Source: Mycolicibacterium chitae (GTDB lineage Bacteria; Actinomycetota; Actinomycetes; Mycobacteriales; Mycobacteriaceae). Taken from it: DNA of 64,000 bases. Where the stretch lies: positions 4,464,001-4,528,000 of the forward strand of contig NZ_LR134355.1 in the NCBI RefSeq assembly GCF_900637205.1. Reading direction: 5' to 3'. Numbering within the stretch: position 1 is the first letter of the stretch; each line of letters starts with the position of its first letter. The position numbers were made by a program, and so were the translations under genes. Positions 1-8,075 of the stretch are shown piece after piece. Under the pieces are notes generated by a model. That model ran no database searches. It saw nothing but the letters and a program-made list of their open reading frames with translations, and had not been told where the DNA came from.

Positions 1-1133
1 ACCGACGTCGAGTAGTTCAGGGTGGGAAACACCTTGCGGGAGTTCTCCAGCGCCTTGGGGTCGTACACGTTGACCGTGGCGCCGTTGAGTTGCAGCATGC
101 CGGCGACGTTGAGGGCCGGGGAATCCCGCACGTCGTCGGATTCGGGCTTGAACGCCGCACCCAGCACCGCGATGTTGGCGCCCAGCAGCGAACCGCCACA
201 CGCGCGGGTGGCCAGTTCCACCATGCGGGTGCGACGCCGCATGTTGATGCTGTCGACCTCGCGCAGGAACGTCAGCGCGTGGTTGGCGCCCAGTTCGCCG
301 GCCCGGGCCATGAACGCGCGGATGTCCTTGGGAAGGCAGCCGCCGCCAAACCCCAATCCCGCGTTGAGAAATCGCCGGCCGATGCGCGGATCATAGCCCA
401 GCGCATCGGCCAGCACAGTCACGTCTGCGTCGGCGGCCTCGCACACCTCGGAGATGGCGTTGATGAACGAGATCTTGGTCGCCAGAAAGGCATTGGCCGA
501 GACCTTGACCAGCTCGGCGGTCTGCAGGTCGGTCAACAGGAAGGGCACGTCCTCGGCCAGCAGCGGCGCGTACAGTTCCCGGACGGCCGCCTCGGCGCGC
601 ACCGAATTCCGTTGCACACCAAGCACGATCCGGTCCGGATGCAGGGTGTCCTGCACGGCGAAGCCCTCCCGGAGGAACTCCGGGTTCCAGGCGATCTCGA
701 CGTCCACACCGGCCGGGGCCAGCGCCTTGGCCCGCTCGACCAGTTCCGCGGACGTGCCCACCGGGACGGTCGACTTGCCCACGATCACCGCGTGCCGCGA
801 CAGCCGCGGCACCAGCGTGTCGATGACCGCGTGCACATGCCGCAGGTCGGCGCCCAACTCGCCCTTCTTCTGCGGGGTTCCGACACCCAGGAAGTGCACG
901 TCGGCGAAATCGGCGGCCTCGTCGTAGTCGGTGGTGAACCGCAGCCGACCGGCGGCGAGGTTCTCGCTCAGGATCTTTCGCAGTCCGGGCTCGTAGAACG
1001 GGATCTCCCCGCCGGCCAGCTTGGCGACCTTGCCCGGGTCGATGTCCACGCCGATGACCTCATGGCCCAGTTCGGCCATTCCGGCGGCGTGGGTGGCGCC
1101 GAGGTATCCCGTGCCGAAGACCGTGCATCGCAT
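1..1133 (-). CDS. udgA: UDP-glucose 6-dehydrogenase, C-terminus cut by window edge
   Basis: Oxidises UDP-glucose to UDP-glucuronate with two NAD+ in the cytoplasm, feeding cell-envelope sugar synthesis. The frame opens with a Rossmann motif, FGTGYLG, at residues 5-11 after the ATG at 1131-1133. GKSTVPVGT follows in mid-protein, and GFGGGCLPKD, which carries the catalytic cysteine of this family, lies around residue 260. About 377 of the usual 440 or so residues are present and the reading frame runs off the left edge. The position beside dcd matches the udgA/dcd neighbourhood of M. tuberculosis (Rv0322/Rv0321, from memory). Family assignment is secure; the symbol rests on synteny. Confidence 0.93.
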   Translation of the reverse strand, partial: MRCTVFGTGYLGATHAAGMAELGHEVIGVDIDPGKVAKLAGGEIPFYEPGLRKILSENLAAGRLRFTTDYDEAADFADVHFLGVGTPQKKGELGADLRHVHAVIDTLVPRLSRHAVIVGKSTVPVGTSAELVERAKALAPAGVDVEIAWNPEFLREGFAVQDTLHPDRIVLGVQRNSVRAEAAVRELYAPLLAEDVPFLLTDLQTAELVKVSANAFLATKISFINAISEVCEAADADVTVLADALGYDPRIGRRFLNAGLGFGGGCLPKDIRAFMARAGELGANHALTFLREVDSINMRRRTRMVELATRACGGSLLGANIAVLGAAFKPESDDVRDSPALNVAGMLQLNGATVNVYDPKALENSRKVFPTLNYSTS

Positions 1134-1215
1134 AGGCCCTGTCTAAGCGGCCCGAATGAGCGCATCGCATCCTGACGCTGAGCGTCACGCCAACAGCAGG
1201 TAACGGGTTGGGCGC

Positions 1216-2772
1216 TCAGTCACCGAACGACGGCCACGGGAAGATGGAATCCCCGCCTCGGCTCGAACCCCGATCCGAGCCGCCCCGGGAGCCCGAGTCG
1301 CTGCCCGGCCACTTCGGCCGCTGCTGCTTGGGCGGCTCGTAGGTCGGCGCGGTCTTCGGCGGCTCCCATTTCGGGGGTTCCCACTTCGGGGGCTCCCACT
1401 TCGGCGGCTCCCAGCGCGACGGCGGGTCGTACTTGGGTGGGTCGTACTTGGGCGGGTTGTAGTCGCGCGGCGGATCCCAGCGCGGCCGCAGGATGGGCGG
1501 CACGATCGACTCCGGCAGCACGATCACCGGCGGCGGCGCCACCGGGGCGGGTACGACCGCCGGCGGGGGTGCCGGAGCGGGCGCGGGAGCAGCAGGCGGC
1601 GGGGCGGGGGCCGCGGGTGCCGGAGCAGGTGCGGCCGGTGCCGGGGCGCGGTCGACGAACACCGTGCGCGGCGTCTGCGGCGCGGGGGCCTCCTGGACGA
1701 CCGGCTTGGGTGCCTGGATCGTCTCGATCGGCGCGGGGGGTTCGGGCGCCGCGGGCTGCGGCGTCGACGCGGCCGCCGGCGGGCGCGGCGGCACGACCAT
1801 GCTCTCCCCCGGCGTCGGGCGCTCGTCGACGGTCGGGCGGATGCTGACGGCCAGTGAGATCACCAGCGCCGCGACCCCGACCACGAAGATCGACGTCATG
1901 GCGCTGCCGACCAGCAGGAACGGCCGACGCGCGGAGTGGCCGGCCGACTCGTCGGCGTCGATATCCACCGGACCCGAGAGTTCGGGCACGTCGGCGTCGT
2001 CGACCTCGCTGTAGGCCAGGGACCCGGCGGGCTGCAGGTAGCCGGCGCCGGCGAGCTGGGTGACATCGGCGGCCGGCGCCAGCCCGACGGTGGCGGCCTC
2101 GAACCGGGGCGCGTTGGCGCTGGCGAGCGCGGCGCCGCGGGCCAGGGCCAGCTCGGCCTCGTCGGGCGCGCTGACCGGAAGCAAGGTGGCCGACTCGAGC
2201 TGCAGCTTGATCGCGGCCACGCTGACGCCCGATCCGACGACGAAGACGCCCTGCGGCGGCTCGTCGAGTTCCTCGAGGCCGGCGACCATCGCGGTCAGCT
2301 GGGCCACGGCGTCCTCGGTGTGCAGGTCCTGCGTCTGGACCTTCACGATCGCGCCGTCGGCGGTCTGCACCACCGAGACGGTCGCGGTGTCGCGCTCGAG
2401 GAACATCAGCGCGGTGCGCTCGTAGCCGACCGCGCGTCCCACGGCTTGGGCCAGCGCTCCGGCGGCGTGCAGTTCCGAGACCAGAATGACGTCGTCGAGG
2501 TTGTGCGCGGCCAGGGCGTCGCTCAGGGCGGCGGCCTCGGCGTGATCCCGCCAGGTGACTCCGGTGGCGGCCAGCTTGTGGCCGCCCTCGGCGGCGCTCT
2601 CACGCGTGCCCAGGATGGCGGTGACAACCTGCGCCGAGGCGGTTGCCGAGTCGTCATCCGAGCCGACGGTGAAGGCGTCGTGATCGACGGTCAGACCGTC
2701 CGCTTTTTCGCCTTCGACCAGCACCATGCGGACCGAGGTTGGTGTCATCGATACACCAAGCACGATGTCCAC
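1216..2772 (-). CDS. Actin/Hsp70-like membrane protein with Pro-rich tail (DUF7159-like)
   Basis: A 518-residue protein starting at a GTG. Residues 1-270 look like an actin/Hsp70-type nucleotide-binding fold: the start MDIVLGVSM is phosphate-loop-like and a Gly-rich FVVGSGVSV lies at 177-185. A single membrane segment spans about 285-310. The rest is a Pro/Ala-rich tail that ends in tandem WEPPK and YDPPK pentapeptides and a Ser/Gly-rich end. The expected topology is a cytoplasmic N-domain with a cell-wall-facing tail. I recall this as a mycobacterial family of unknown function (DUF7159) but cannot confirm the number. It lies 82 bases upstream of udgA on the same strand. The architecture matches the protein at 11831-13654. 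Function unknown. Confidence 0.85.
   Translation of the reverse strand: MDIVLGVSMTPTSVRMVLVEGEKADGLTVDHDAFTVGSDDDSATASAQVVTAILGTRESAAEGGHKLAATGVTWRDHAEAAALSDALAAHNLDDVILVSELHAAGALAQAVGRAVGYERTALMFLERDTATVSVVQTADGAIVKVQTQDLHTEDAVAQLTAMVAGLEELDEPPQGVFVVGSGVSVAAIKLQLESATLLPVSAPDEAELALARGAALASANAPRFEAATVGLAPAADVTQLAGAGYLQPAGSLAYSEVDDADVPELSGPVDIDADESAGHSARRPFLLVGSAMTSIFVVGVAALVISLAVSIRPTVDERPTPGESMVVPPRPPAAASTPQPAAPEPPAPIETIQAPKPVVQEAPAPQTPRTVFVDRAPAPAAPAPAPAAPAPPPAAPAPAPAPPPAVVPAPVAPPPVIVLPESIVPPILRPRWDPPRDYNPPKYDPPKYDPPSRWEPPKWEPPKWEPPKWEPPKTAPTYEPPKQQRPKWPGSDSGSRGGSDRGSSRGGDSIFPWPSFGD
1353..1462 (-). repeat. 15-base coding repeats giving WEPPK and YDPPK units
   Basis: Within the tail of the 1216-2772 gene, a 15-base unit is repeated in tandem and encodes WEPPK four times; a related block encodes YNPPK/YDPPK. 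The units differ mostly at third codon positions, as expected for older copies kept under selection for the peptide. Such arrays usually form extended, wall-spanning stalks and vary in copy number between strains. Confidence 0.75.
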
Positions 2773-2971
2773 TGCGCCTCCAATATCGTTTGCTACGTAG
2801 CTTCAGTTTCGTTCCGGGCACGGGTGCCGCTCAGGCAGTCAACTAAGAACTTCATCGGTACTGCCACCTGCGGCGTTACAGGCGCAGCGGCCGTGAAACT
2901 CGTTCTGTCCGCGCGGCGTCGGTGCCCCCAACACCGGGTAGCTACCACCGTACCCATGCGAAGCTGAACGG

Positions 2972-3709
2972 GTGAGCGCCCCAGCGGATGCGGTCGACTT
3001 CCACTTCGATCCGATGTGCCCGTTCGCCTACCAGACCTCGCGGTGGATTCGCGAGGTCCGAGACCAGACCGGACTGACGATCAACTGGCGCTTCTTCAGC
3101 CTCGAAGAGGTCAACCGCGCCGAGGGCAAGAAACATCCATGGGAGCGCGACTGGTCCTACGGCTGGTCACTGATGCGGATCGGTGCGGGGCTGCGCCGCG
3201 TCGATCCCGCGCTGCTCGACGACTGGTACCGCGCCATCGGCCACGAACTGCACGATCTCGGCGGCAAGCCGCACGACCCGGCCGTCGCGCGGCGGCTGCT
3301 GGCCGACATCGGGGCCCCCGACGACGTGTTCGACGAGGCGTTGGCCGACCCGTCGACCCACGACGAGGTCCGCGCGGATCATCAGCGGGTCCTCGATGCG
3401 GGCGGTTTCGGGGTGCCGACGCTGTTCCTGGGCGAGCAGTGCCTGTTCGGCCCGGTCCTGGTGGACCCGCCGGTAGGCGAGGCGGCGCTGACGCTGTGGA
3501 CGGTGGTGACGGGCATGGCCGCGCTGCCCCACGTGTACGAGTTGCAGCGCCCCAAGACCGCCGCGGACGCCGAACTGATCGGCCGCAGTCTGCGGCCCTA
3601 CGTCGAAGGTCGGGACTGGGTGAGCATCAACCGCGGCGAGGTGGTCGACCTGTCGGCCCTCACCGCCGAGAAGAAGCTGCCGGACACAAATCCCCAGGAC
3701 GGGGTGTGA
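2972..3709 (+). CDS. DsbA-fold reductase, mycothiol-dependent nitroreductase-like
   Basis: A 245-residue soluble protein with a GTG start. The N-terminus has the thioredoxin-fold pattern FHFDPMCPFAYQTSRW. A helical insertion follows, then the cis-Pro region GGFGVPTLFLG near residue 148 and a C-terminal segment with PHVYELQRPKT. This matches, from memory, the mycobacterial enzyme Rv2466c, which reduces nitro compounds with mycothiol. Unlike Rv2466c (CPWC), the motif here is CPFA, so only one redox cysteine remains. It points at dcd and the two stop codons are 5 bases apart. The fold call is firm, the substrate unknown. Confidence 0.82.
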   Translation: MSAPADAVDFHFDPMCPFAYQTSRWIREVRDQTGLTINWRFFSLEEVNRAEGKKHPWERDWSYGWSLMRIGAGLRRVDPALLDDWYRAIGHELHDLGGKPHDPAVARRLLADIGAPDDVFDEALADPSTHDEVRADHQRVLDAGGFGVPTLFLGEQCLFGPVLVDPPVGEAALTLWTVVTGMAALPHVYELQRPKTAADAELIGRSLRPYVEGRDWVSINRGEVVDLSALTAEKKLPDTNPQDGV

Positions 3710-3714
3710 TCCCG

Positions 3715-4284
3715 CTACTTCTGGATGAAGTTCTGGTAGGCCTTCGACGGGGTGGGGCCGCGCTGGCCCTGGTACTTGGAGCCGACCTTCGCGCTGCCGT
3801 AGGGGTGCTCGGCCGGGCTGGTGAGCCGCAGCAGGCACAGCTGGCCGATCTTCATGCCGGGCCACAGCGTGATCGGCAGGTTGGCGACGTTGGACAGCTC
3901 CAGGGTGATGTGCCCGGAGAAGCCCGGGTCGATGAACCCGGCCGTGGAATGGGTCAGCAGCCCGAGCCGCCCCAGCGACGACTTGCCCTCCAGCCGGCCC
4001 GCGAGGTCGTCGGGCAGCGAGCACACCTCCAGCGTGGAGCCCAGCACGAATTCGCCGGGGTGCAGCACGAACGGCTCCCCCTCGCCCGGCTCCACCAGGG
4101 TGGTCAGCTCGTCCTGGCGCTGCGCGGGATCGATGTGCGTGTACCGGGTGTTGTTGAACACGCGGAACAGGGTGTCGAGGCGGACATCCACGCTGGACGG
4201 TTGGACCAGGGTGTCGTCGAAGGGCTCGATGGCCAGCCGGCCGGCGGTCAACTCGGCCCGGATATCGCGATCGGAGAGCAGCAC
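3715..4284 (-). CDS. dcd: dCTP deaminase (dUMP-forming type)
   Basis: Deaminates dCTP and, in mycobacteria, also hydrolyses the product to dUMP for thymidylate synthesis. The 189 residues start MLLSDRDIRAEL and carry the trimeric dUTPase-fold signatures EGKSSLGRLGL (about 99-109) and HSTAGFIDPGFSG (about 112-124), which holds the catalytic Glu/Ser environment. The C-terminal lid is KYQGQRGPTPSKAY. Length and motifs are normal. The gene faces the tRNA-Gly gene, 47 bases away, and converges with the reductase at 2972-3709. Confidence 0.97.
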   Translation of the reverse strand: MLLSDRDIRAELTAGRLAIEPFDDTLVQPSSVDVRLDTLFRVFNNTRYTHIDPAQRQDELTTLVEPGEGEPFVLHPGEFVLGSTLEVCSLPDDLAGRLEGKSSLGRLGLLTHSTAGFIDPGFSGHITLELSNVANLPITLWPGMKIGQLCLLRLTSPAEHPYGSAKVGSKYQGQRGPTPSKAYQNFIQK

Positions 4285-4331
4285 CCGACGAGACTATCGG
4301 CTGGTGATGCTAACCTTCCTAGCCACACACC

Positions 4332-4405
4332 GCCGATGTAGTTCAATGGCAGAACATCAGCTTCCCAAGCTGAATACGCGGGTTCGATTCCCGTCATCGG
4401 CTCCA
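4332..4405 (+). tRNA. tRNA-Gly (anticodon CCC), CCA encoded
   Basis: The acceptor stem GCCGATG (4332-4338) pairs with CATCGGC (4395-4401), followed by discriminator T and an encoded CCA at 4403-4405. The anticodon stem TCAGC/GCTGA encloses the loop TTCCCAA, giving anticodon CCC. The T arm carries GGTTCGATTCC. All arms fold normally, so this is a complete gene reading glycine codon GGG. Confidence 0.97.
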
Positions 4406-4421
4406 CTGTTTACGCAGGGGT

Positions 4422-4685
4422 TCAGATCCCCGTGCACAGCGCCACGAATGGGATCGGCGCGCAGATTCCCACCGAGAAACCCGGTGTCAGATCGCCGTTC
4501 CACGCCGGCGGCGGGGGTGGCGGAGGCGGCAGCGGTGCGGCCACGCACGTATTGGTCGGCGGATCGAACACGGTACCGGCACCACATTCGGCGGCGTTGC
4601 CCGTTGCCGGCGCGCCGAGAATTACGAATGCCAGCGGCAGCACCGCTCCTGCGGCGCCGATGGCGATACAACGGATCGTGTTCAT
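4422..4685 (-). CDS. Small secreted Pro-rich protein with four cysteines
   Basis: An 87-residue protein, MNTIRCIAIG..., with a signal peptide ending near GNAA-EC. The mature part is about 52 residues with four Cys, a run of eight prolines and a hydrophobic C-terminus. I chose the ATG at 4683-4685 because AGGAGG precedes it by about 10 bases. The frame is open further upstream to a TTG at 4895, but that part has no ribosome site. Likely exported with two disulfides. Function unknown; it resembles other tiny Cys/Pro exported mycobacterial proteins only in style. Confidence 0.7.
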   Translation of the reverse strand: MNTIRCIAIGAAGAVLPLAFVILGAPATGNAAECGAGTVFDPPTNTCVAAPLPPPPPPPPAWNGDLTPGFSVGICAPIPFVALCTGI

Positions 4686-4936
4686 CTTTCGCAGGCCTCC
4701 TGAAGCTCCCCCGCCCTGCTTGAACAACGAATCTACGCCGCCTGAAGTGCCTCGCTCAAGGAAATTGACGACCCGGTAGACCGCCTTGATCTGCGCAAGC
4801 CCTTGCGGGGTGCTACAGCCCGCTCCGGCCGCTCCGGTCGGCAAGAAATTGCCTTCGGCGTCAAACTTTGCTGCAGGACGGATCAATCGGCCCAAACCGC
4901 AGCGACGGCGTTACAACCTTGGCAGTGTTGGTAACC

Positions 4937-5443
4937 ATGGCAGCGGGGAGATTCATCGGACGAGTCGGCGGTTTGGCAGTGGCATTGGGGGTCGGGGCGG
5001 CGGCCGCGACCGGCCTGGGCCCCGGGGTGGCGACGGCCGCACCCGATGGATCCGGATCCTCGGCGAGCTCGGACGCCAAGTCGAACGCCAAGACGGAAAC
5101 CAAGTCCGATACCGACACCAAGGCCAAGGACCGCGAGACCACCACACGAGAAACGGCCGATCCGTCCTCGGACGCCAAGTCCGAGGCCGAGCCGAAGCGC
5201 CCCGGGAGCGCGGCACAGCAGACCACCGACCGCGTCCGGTCGACGTTGGACCGGCTGAGCCAGCGTCAACGCCCAGGTTCGGCGCTACGGCGCGCCGTGC
5301 GCGACGCGCTCGACGATATCGCCGACCGGCCAGTGCGGCCGTTGCCGACGGCCAAACCCGAGCGACCGGCCCCGGAGGCCGGGGTCATCGACTGTCGTGG
5401 AGCCGGACCTGCCGGCCGGGACGGTCCTCGATCCGGATGTTGA
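4937..5443 (+). pseudogene. Leader fragment of a frameshifted secreted hydrolase
   Basis: The ATG at 4937 opens a signal peptide (about 35 residues, ending ATAA-PDGS). A linker rich in Lys, Ser, Asp and Thr follows, then a helical Arg/Ala segment. Near 5385-5397 the sensible sequence jumps to the +1 frame: this frame turns into CRGAGPAG and stops at 5443, while the next frame continues as VVEPDLPAGT into the hydrolase at 5397-7055. The two parts read as one protein broken by a single-base change. It is either a real mutation or a sequencing error. Without this leader the hydrolase would lack an export signal. Confidence 0.7.
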
Positions 5444-7055
5444 TCAAGACGTGGAAGCGGGCGCGGACGCCGAGGTCGATACCGGCGCCGAACCCGAGCA
5501 GTCCCGACCCGCGGTGACCAAGCGCCCGAGCCACTCGGCGCTGCGCGAACAACTCGAGCAGCGCCTGACCGTGCCGGCGGTCGCGACCATCGCCGAGCCC
5601 ACCGCCATCGACGACCCCGATCCCGTCGAACGCCTCGCCACCCCGCGCAACGTCGTCACCGAGTTGCGGGCCGTGGCCGCCGAACTCAGCGCCGCCGTGG
5701 TGCCCGAGTCGCTGCGCATGCCGGTCACGCTCATCCCGGTCGAGCCCAGCGCGGCAGCACCGGAGATCGAGCCGCTCCCGGCACCGTCGCCGCCGCGCGT
5801 CCTCGCCAGTGCGGTCTCGACCCTGTTGGGCGGGCTGTCGAACCCGTTGGGGGCGGGCAACTCGCCGCTGGCGCCGGCGACCTCCCCGGCGTTGTGGGCG
5901 GCGCTGGCGGCCGCGCGCCGGGAGATCGGCTTGGTCGAGCCGACCCAGATCCTCAGTGCGGCAGCGAAAGTCCAGCAGACCGTGGCCCCGCTGGCGGTGG
6001 CGAGCGTTGCCGATCAGCCCATCGGGTTGGCGCCGGGCATCGTGGTGTCCCCGGAGTTGCTCGAGCACGTCACCCGCACCGCGCCGGCGGGACTGCTGGA
6101 TCAGTTCACCAACGCGGCCCTCGGTGTGATGCGCCAGATCTCGGACGTGATCGGCGTGAACATCGCCTTCGAGATCTCCCGGTTGATGTCCTCGGACAGC
6201 CCACCGTGGTTCACCACGCTGGGCCTGTCGGTCACCCAGGACACCTACGGGCCCGACGACGAGCAGCAGGTCTGGGTGATCGCGCCGAAGAACCCGTCCG
6301 GCGAGTACGTGGTGGCCCTGCACGGCGGTGGCTTCCAGATCCGACCCAACGTGCTGCAGTGGCTGGACTATGCCTCGATGGCCCGGGAAACCGGCGCCAC
6401 CGTGATCGTGCCGATGTACCCGCTGGCCCACGAGGGAGGCGACGCCGCCACCGTGGTCCCGCCGGTGGCCGACTACATCACCGAACTGACCAACGAGTAC
6501 GGCGCCGACAACGTCAGCATCTACGGCGATTCGGCAGGTGCGCTGATCGGGATGCTGGCCGCCCAGGAGATCCTGCGCCGCTGCAACGAGCAAGGCGCCG
6601 GGCGCGAAAGCTGCCTGGCCGACGACATGCCCACCCAGATGGTGCTGATCTCACCGGCGCTGGGCGGCCACACCATGTTCACCGACCCGAATGTGGAGCT
6701 GGTTGACGATCCGGTGTTCTCGGCGGCGATCATCAACGACCCGGACTCGGTGGACTGGCAGGGCGACCTGTCGATCGATGACCCGCTGTGGAACCCGATG
6801 TACGGGCCCACCGAGGGACTGCCGACGACGGTGATCTACGTCGGCACCCGCGACATCGCGACCCCGGGCACGCTGCTGTTCGCCGAACGGCTGCTCGACG
6901 AGGACACCGACGGCGACCCGAACCTGCGAATCGTGATGGGAATGGGCCACATTCACGACTGGGCACTGGGCGGTCCGGCCTCCAACACCGAAGCTTCGAA
7001 GTGGCGCGGCGCCATTTACCGCGAACTCGGATTGACCGACCAGCAGGAGCTCTAG
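5397..7055 (+). CDS. Alpha/beta hydrolase of the hormone-sensitive-lipase type, frameshift-separated from its signal peptide
   Basis: 552 residues from a GTG. After an Ala/Glu/Pro-rich region of about 190 residues comes a lipase/esterase domain with the oxyanion motif HGGGF (about 307), the nucleophile elbow GDSAG (about 376), an acid in GTRDIATPG and the histidine in GMGHIHDWAL. These are the hormone-sensitive-lipase family signatures, so ester or lipid hydrolysis is likely, at the cell wall if exported. The leader at 4937-5443 is in another frame, so the GTG start is formal and the natural gene probably ran 4937-7055. Possible substrates are envelope lipids or short-chain esters. Confidence 0.8.
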   Translation: MEPDLPAGTVLDPDVDQDVEAGADAEVDTGAEPEQSRPAVTKRPSHSALREQLEQRLTVPAVATIAEPTAIDDPDPVERLATPRNVVTELRAVAAELSAAVVPESLRMPVTLIPVEPSAAAPEIEPLPAPSPPRVLASAVSTLLGGLSNPLGAGNSPLAPATSPALWAALAAARREIGLVEPTQILSAAAKVQQTVAPLAVASVADQPIGLAPGIVVSPELLEHVTRTAPAGLLDQFTNAALGVMRQISDVIGVNIAFEISRLMSSDSPPWFTTLGLSVTQDTYGPDDEQQVWVIAPKNPSGEYVVALHGGGFQIRPNVLQWLDYASMARETGATVIVPMYPLAHEGGDAATVVPPVADYITELTNEYGADNVSIYGDSAGALIGMLAAQEILRRCNEQGAGRESCLADDMPTQMVLISPALGGHTMFTDPNVELVDDPVFSAAIINDPDSVDWQGDLSIDDPLWNPMYGPTEGLPTTVIYVGTRDIATPGTLLFAERLLDEDTDGDPNLRIVMGMGHIHDWALGGPASNTEASKWRGAIYRELGLTDQQEL

Positions 7056-7064
7056 CCGGCCGGG

Positions 7065-7757
7065 TCAGCGCAGGTAGATCTCGGAGCCCGTCGGGTAGCC
7101 GCCGCCCTTGGTGGTGATGTGCACGTGGTCGTAGTGGCCGTAGCCGCCGGCCTTCGCTCCGCCGGGGGTGAAGTACACGCCGCGCCAGATGGCGTCCTGC
7201 AGATCGAACCGCTCGGCGTTCTTCAGCACGAACGCCACGATCTCGTTGCCCAGGGCGATGCCCTCGGCGCTGGAGTAGTTGGGGATCATTACATCGATCG
7301 CCAGGCCGTTGGGATGCCAGCGCAGGGCGTCCGGACGCACCCCGCCGATGCTGCTGATCTCCGGGAAGGCCGCGCTGACGGCCCGGGCCGCCAGGATGGT
7401 CTTCACCTGCAGGCCGCTCTCAGGGGCCACGCCGACGGGCAGAGCCACGCGGGCGGCGCGGTCGGCGGCGACCCGCCAGTGCGACGCGGCGAGGGCCTGT
7501 AGTGGCTGTCCGGGCTCGCCGGTGCTGGCGGCCTTGTGCAGCGTCGCGGCGCCGGTAAGGCCGGCGGCGACGATTTCCATGCCGCAGCAGGCCTCGGCCT
7601 GCGCGACGACGGGTTCCACGATGTCCTGGGCGATGGGGGTGGCGCCGCTGCCGGCGGCCAGGAAAGCCGCGGCTGGCGCGATCATCGCCGCCAGCGCAAA
7701 CGGCGACCTCCGCCGTCGCGTTCTGGCCAATGCATGCCGACCCACAGCAAGCACCAT
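7065..7757 (-). CDS. Exported protein, Rv0320-like
   Basis: 230 residues with an Arg-rich N-region and a hydrophobic stretch (SPFALAAMIAPAAAFLAAG, about 18-36), read as a signal peptide or anchor. The C-terminal half holds HPNGLAIDVMIPNYSS and GYGHYDHVHI, a His/Asp pattern like zinc peptidases of the M15/peptidoglycan-hydrolase type. By synteny it corresponds to Rv0320 of M. tuberculosis. Cell-wall hydrolysis is an inference from the H-x(6)-D and H-x-H motifs; the family as I recall it is annotated only as a conserved exported protein. It converges with the hydrolase at 5397-7055 across 9 bases. Confidence 0.78.
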   Translation of the reverse strand: MVLAVGRHALARTRRRRSPFALAAMIAPAAAFLAAGSGATPIAQDIVEPVVAQAEACCGMEIVAAGLTGAATLHKAASTGEPGQPLQALAASHWRVAADRAARVALPVGVAPESGLQVKTILAARAVSAAFPEISSIGGVRPDALRWHPNGLAIDVMIPNYSSAEGIALGNEIVAFVLKNAERFDLQDAIWRGVYFTPGGAKAGGYGHYDHVHITTKGGGYPTGSEIYLR

Positions 7758-8075
7758 AACGGTTTAGTAACGGCTGTCCAGCTATCAATCAAGATCGGCC
7801 CTTCCGGCGCTCTTAGCTTCCGCACGCGTAGGCGTGCGTGCCGACGTGGCCGGCCTTGCCGCCGACGCACAGCGGGAACGCGCCGGCGGCTCAGCACTCA
7901 CCGGGCTGCGAGAGCGCTTGTACCTAGGCTTTTCCCGAAATCTCTCGACGCGCGTCGAACGGCTGTGCGCTACCCGGCCCGGTCGCCGACCCGGCGGTTC
8001 TCGCGGGTGCTCCAATAGGCCAAGCCCCGAGCTACCGGTACAAGAAATCTCACAATTGGCTTAGCAAATTGCGTC
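7758..8075. other. Intergenic region, 318 bases, nothing recognised
   Basis: Lies between the start of the 7065-7757 gene and the stop of the 8076-9101 gene, so it should hold the promoter of the former, reading leftward. No convincing open frame, tRNA, strong hairpin with a T-tract or palindrome was found. The right end (about 8030-8070) is AT-rich. Confidence 0.4.

Noticed and set aside
3016..4341. 441-residue open frame on the + strand across the reductase and dcd
   Set aside because: Arg/Ala-rich shadow of two well-supported genes in other frames.
4332..4405. Integration site at tRNA-Gly
   Set aside because: No integrase gene nearby and no repeat of the tRNA 3' end noticed in the window.
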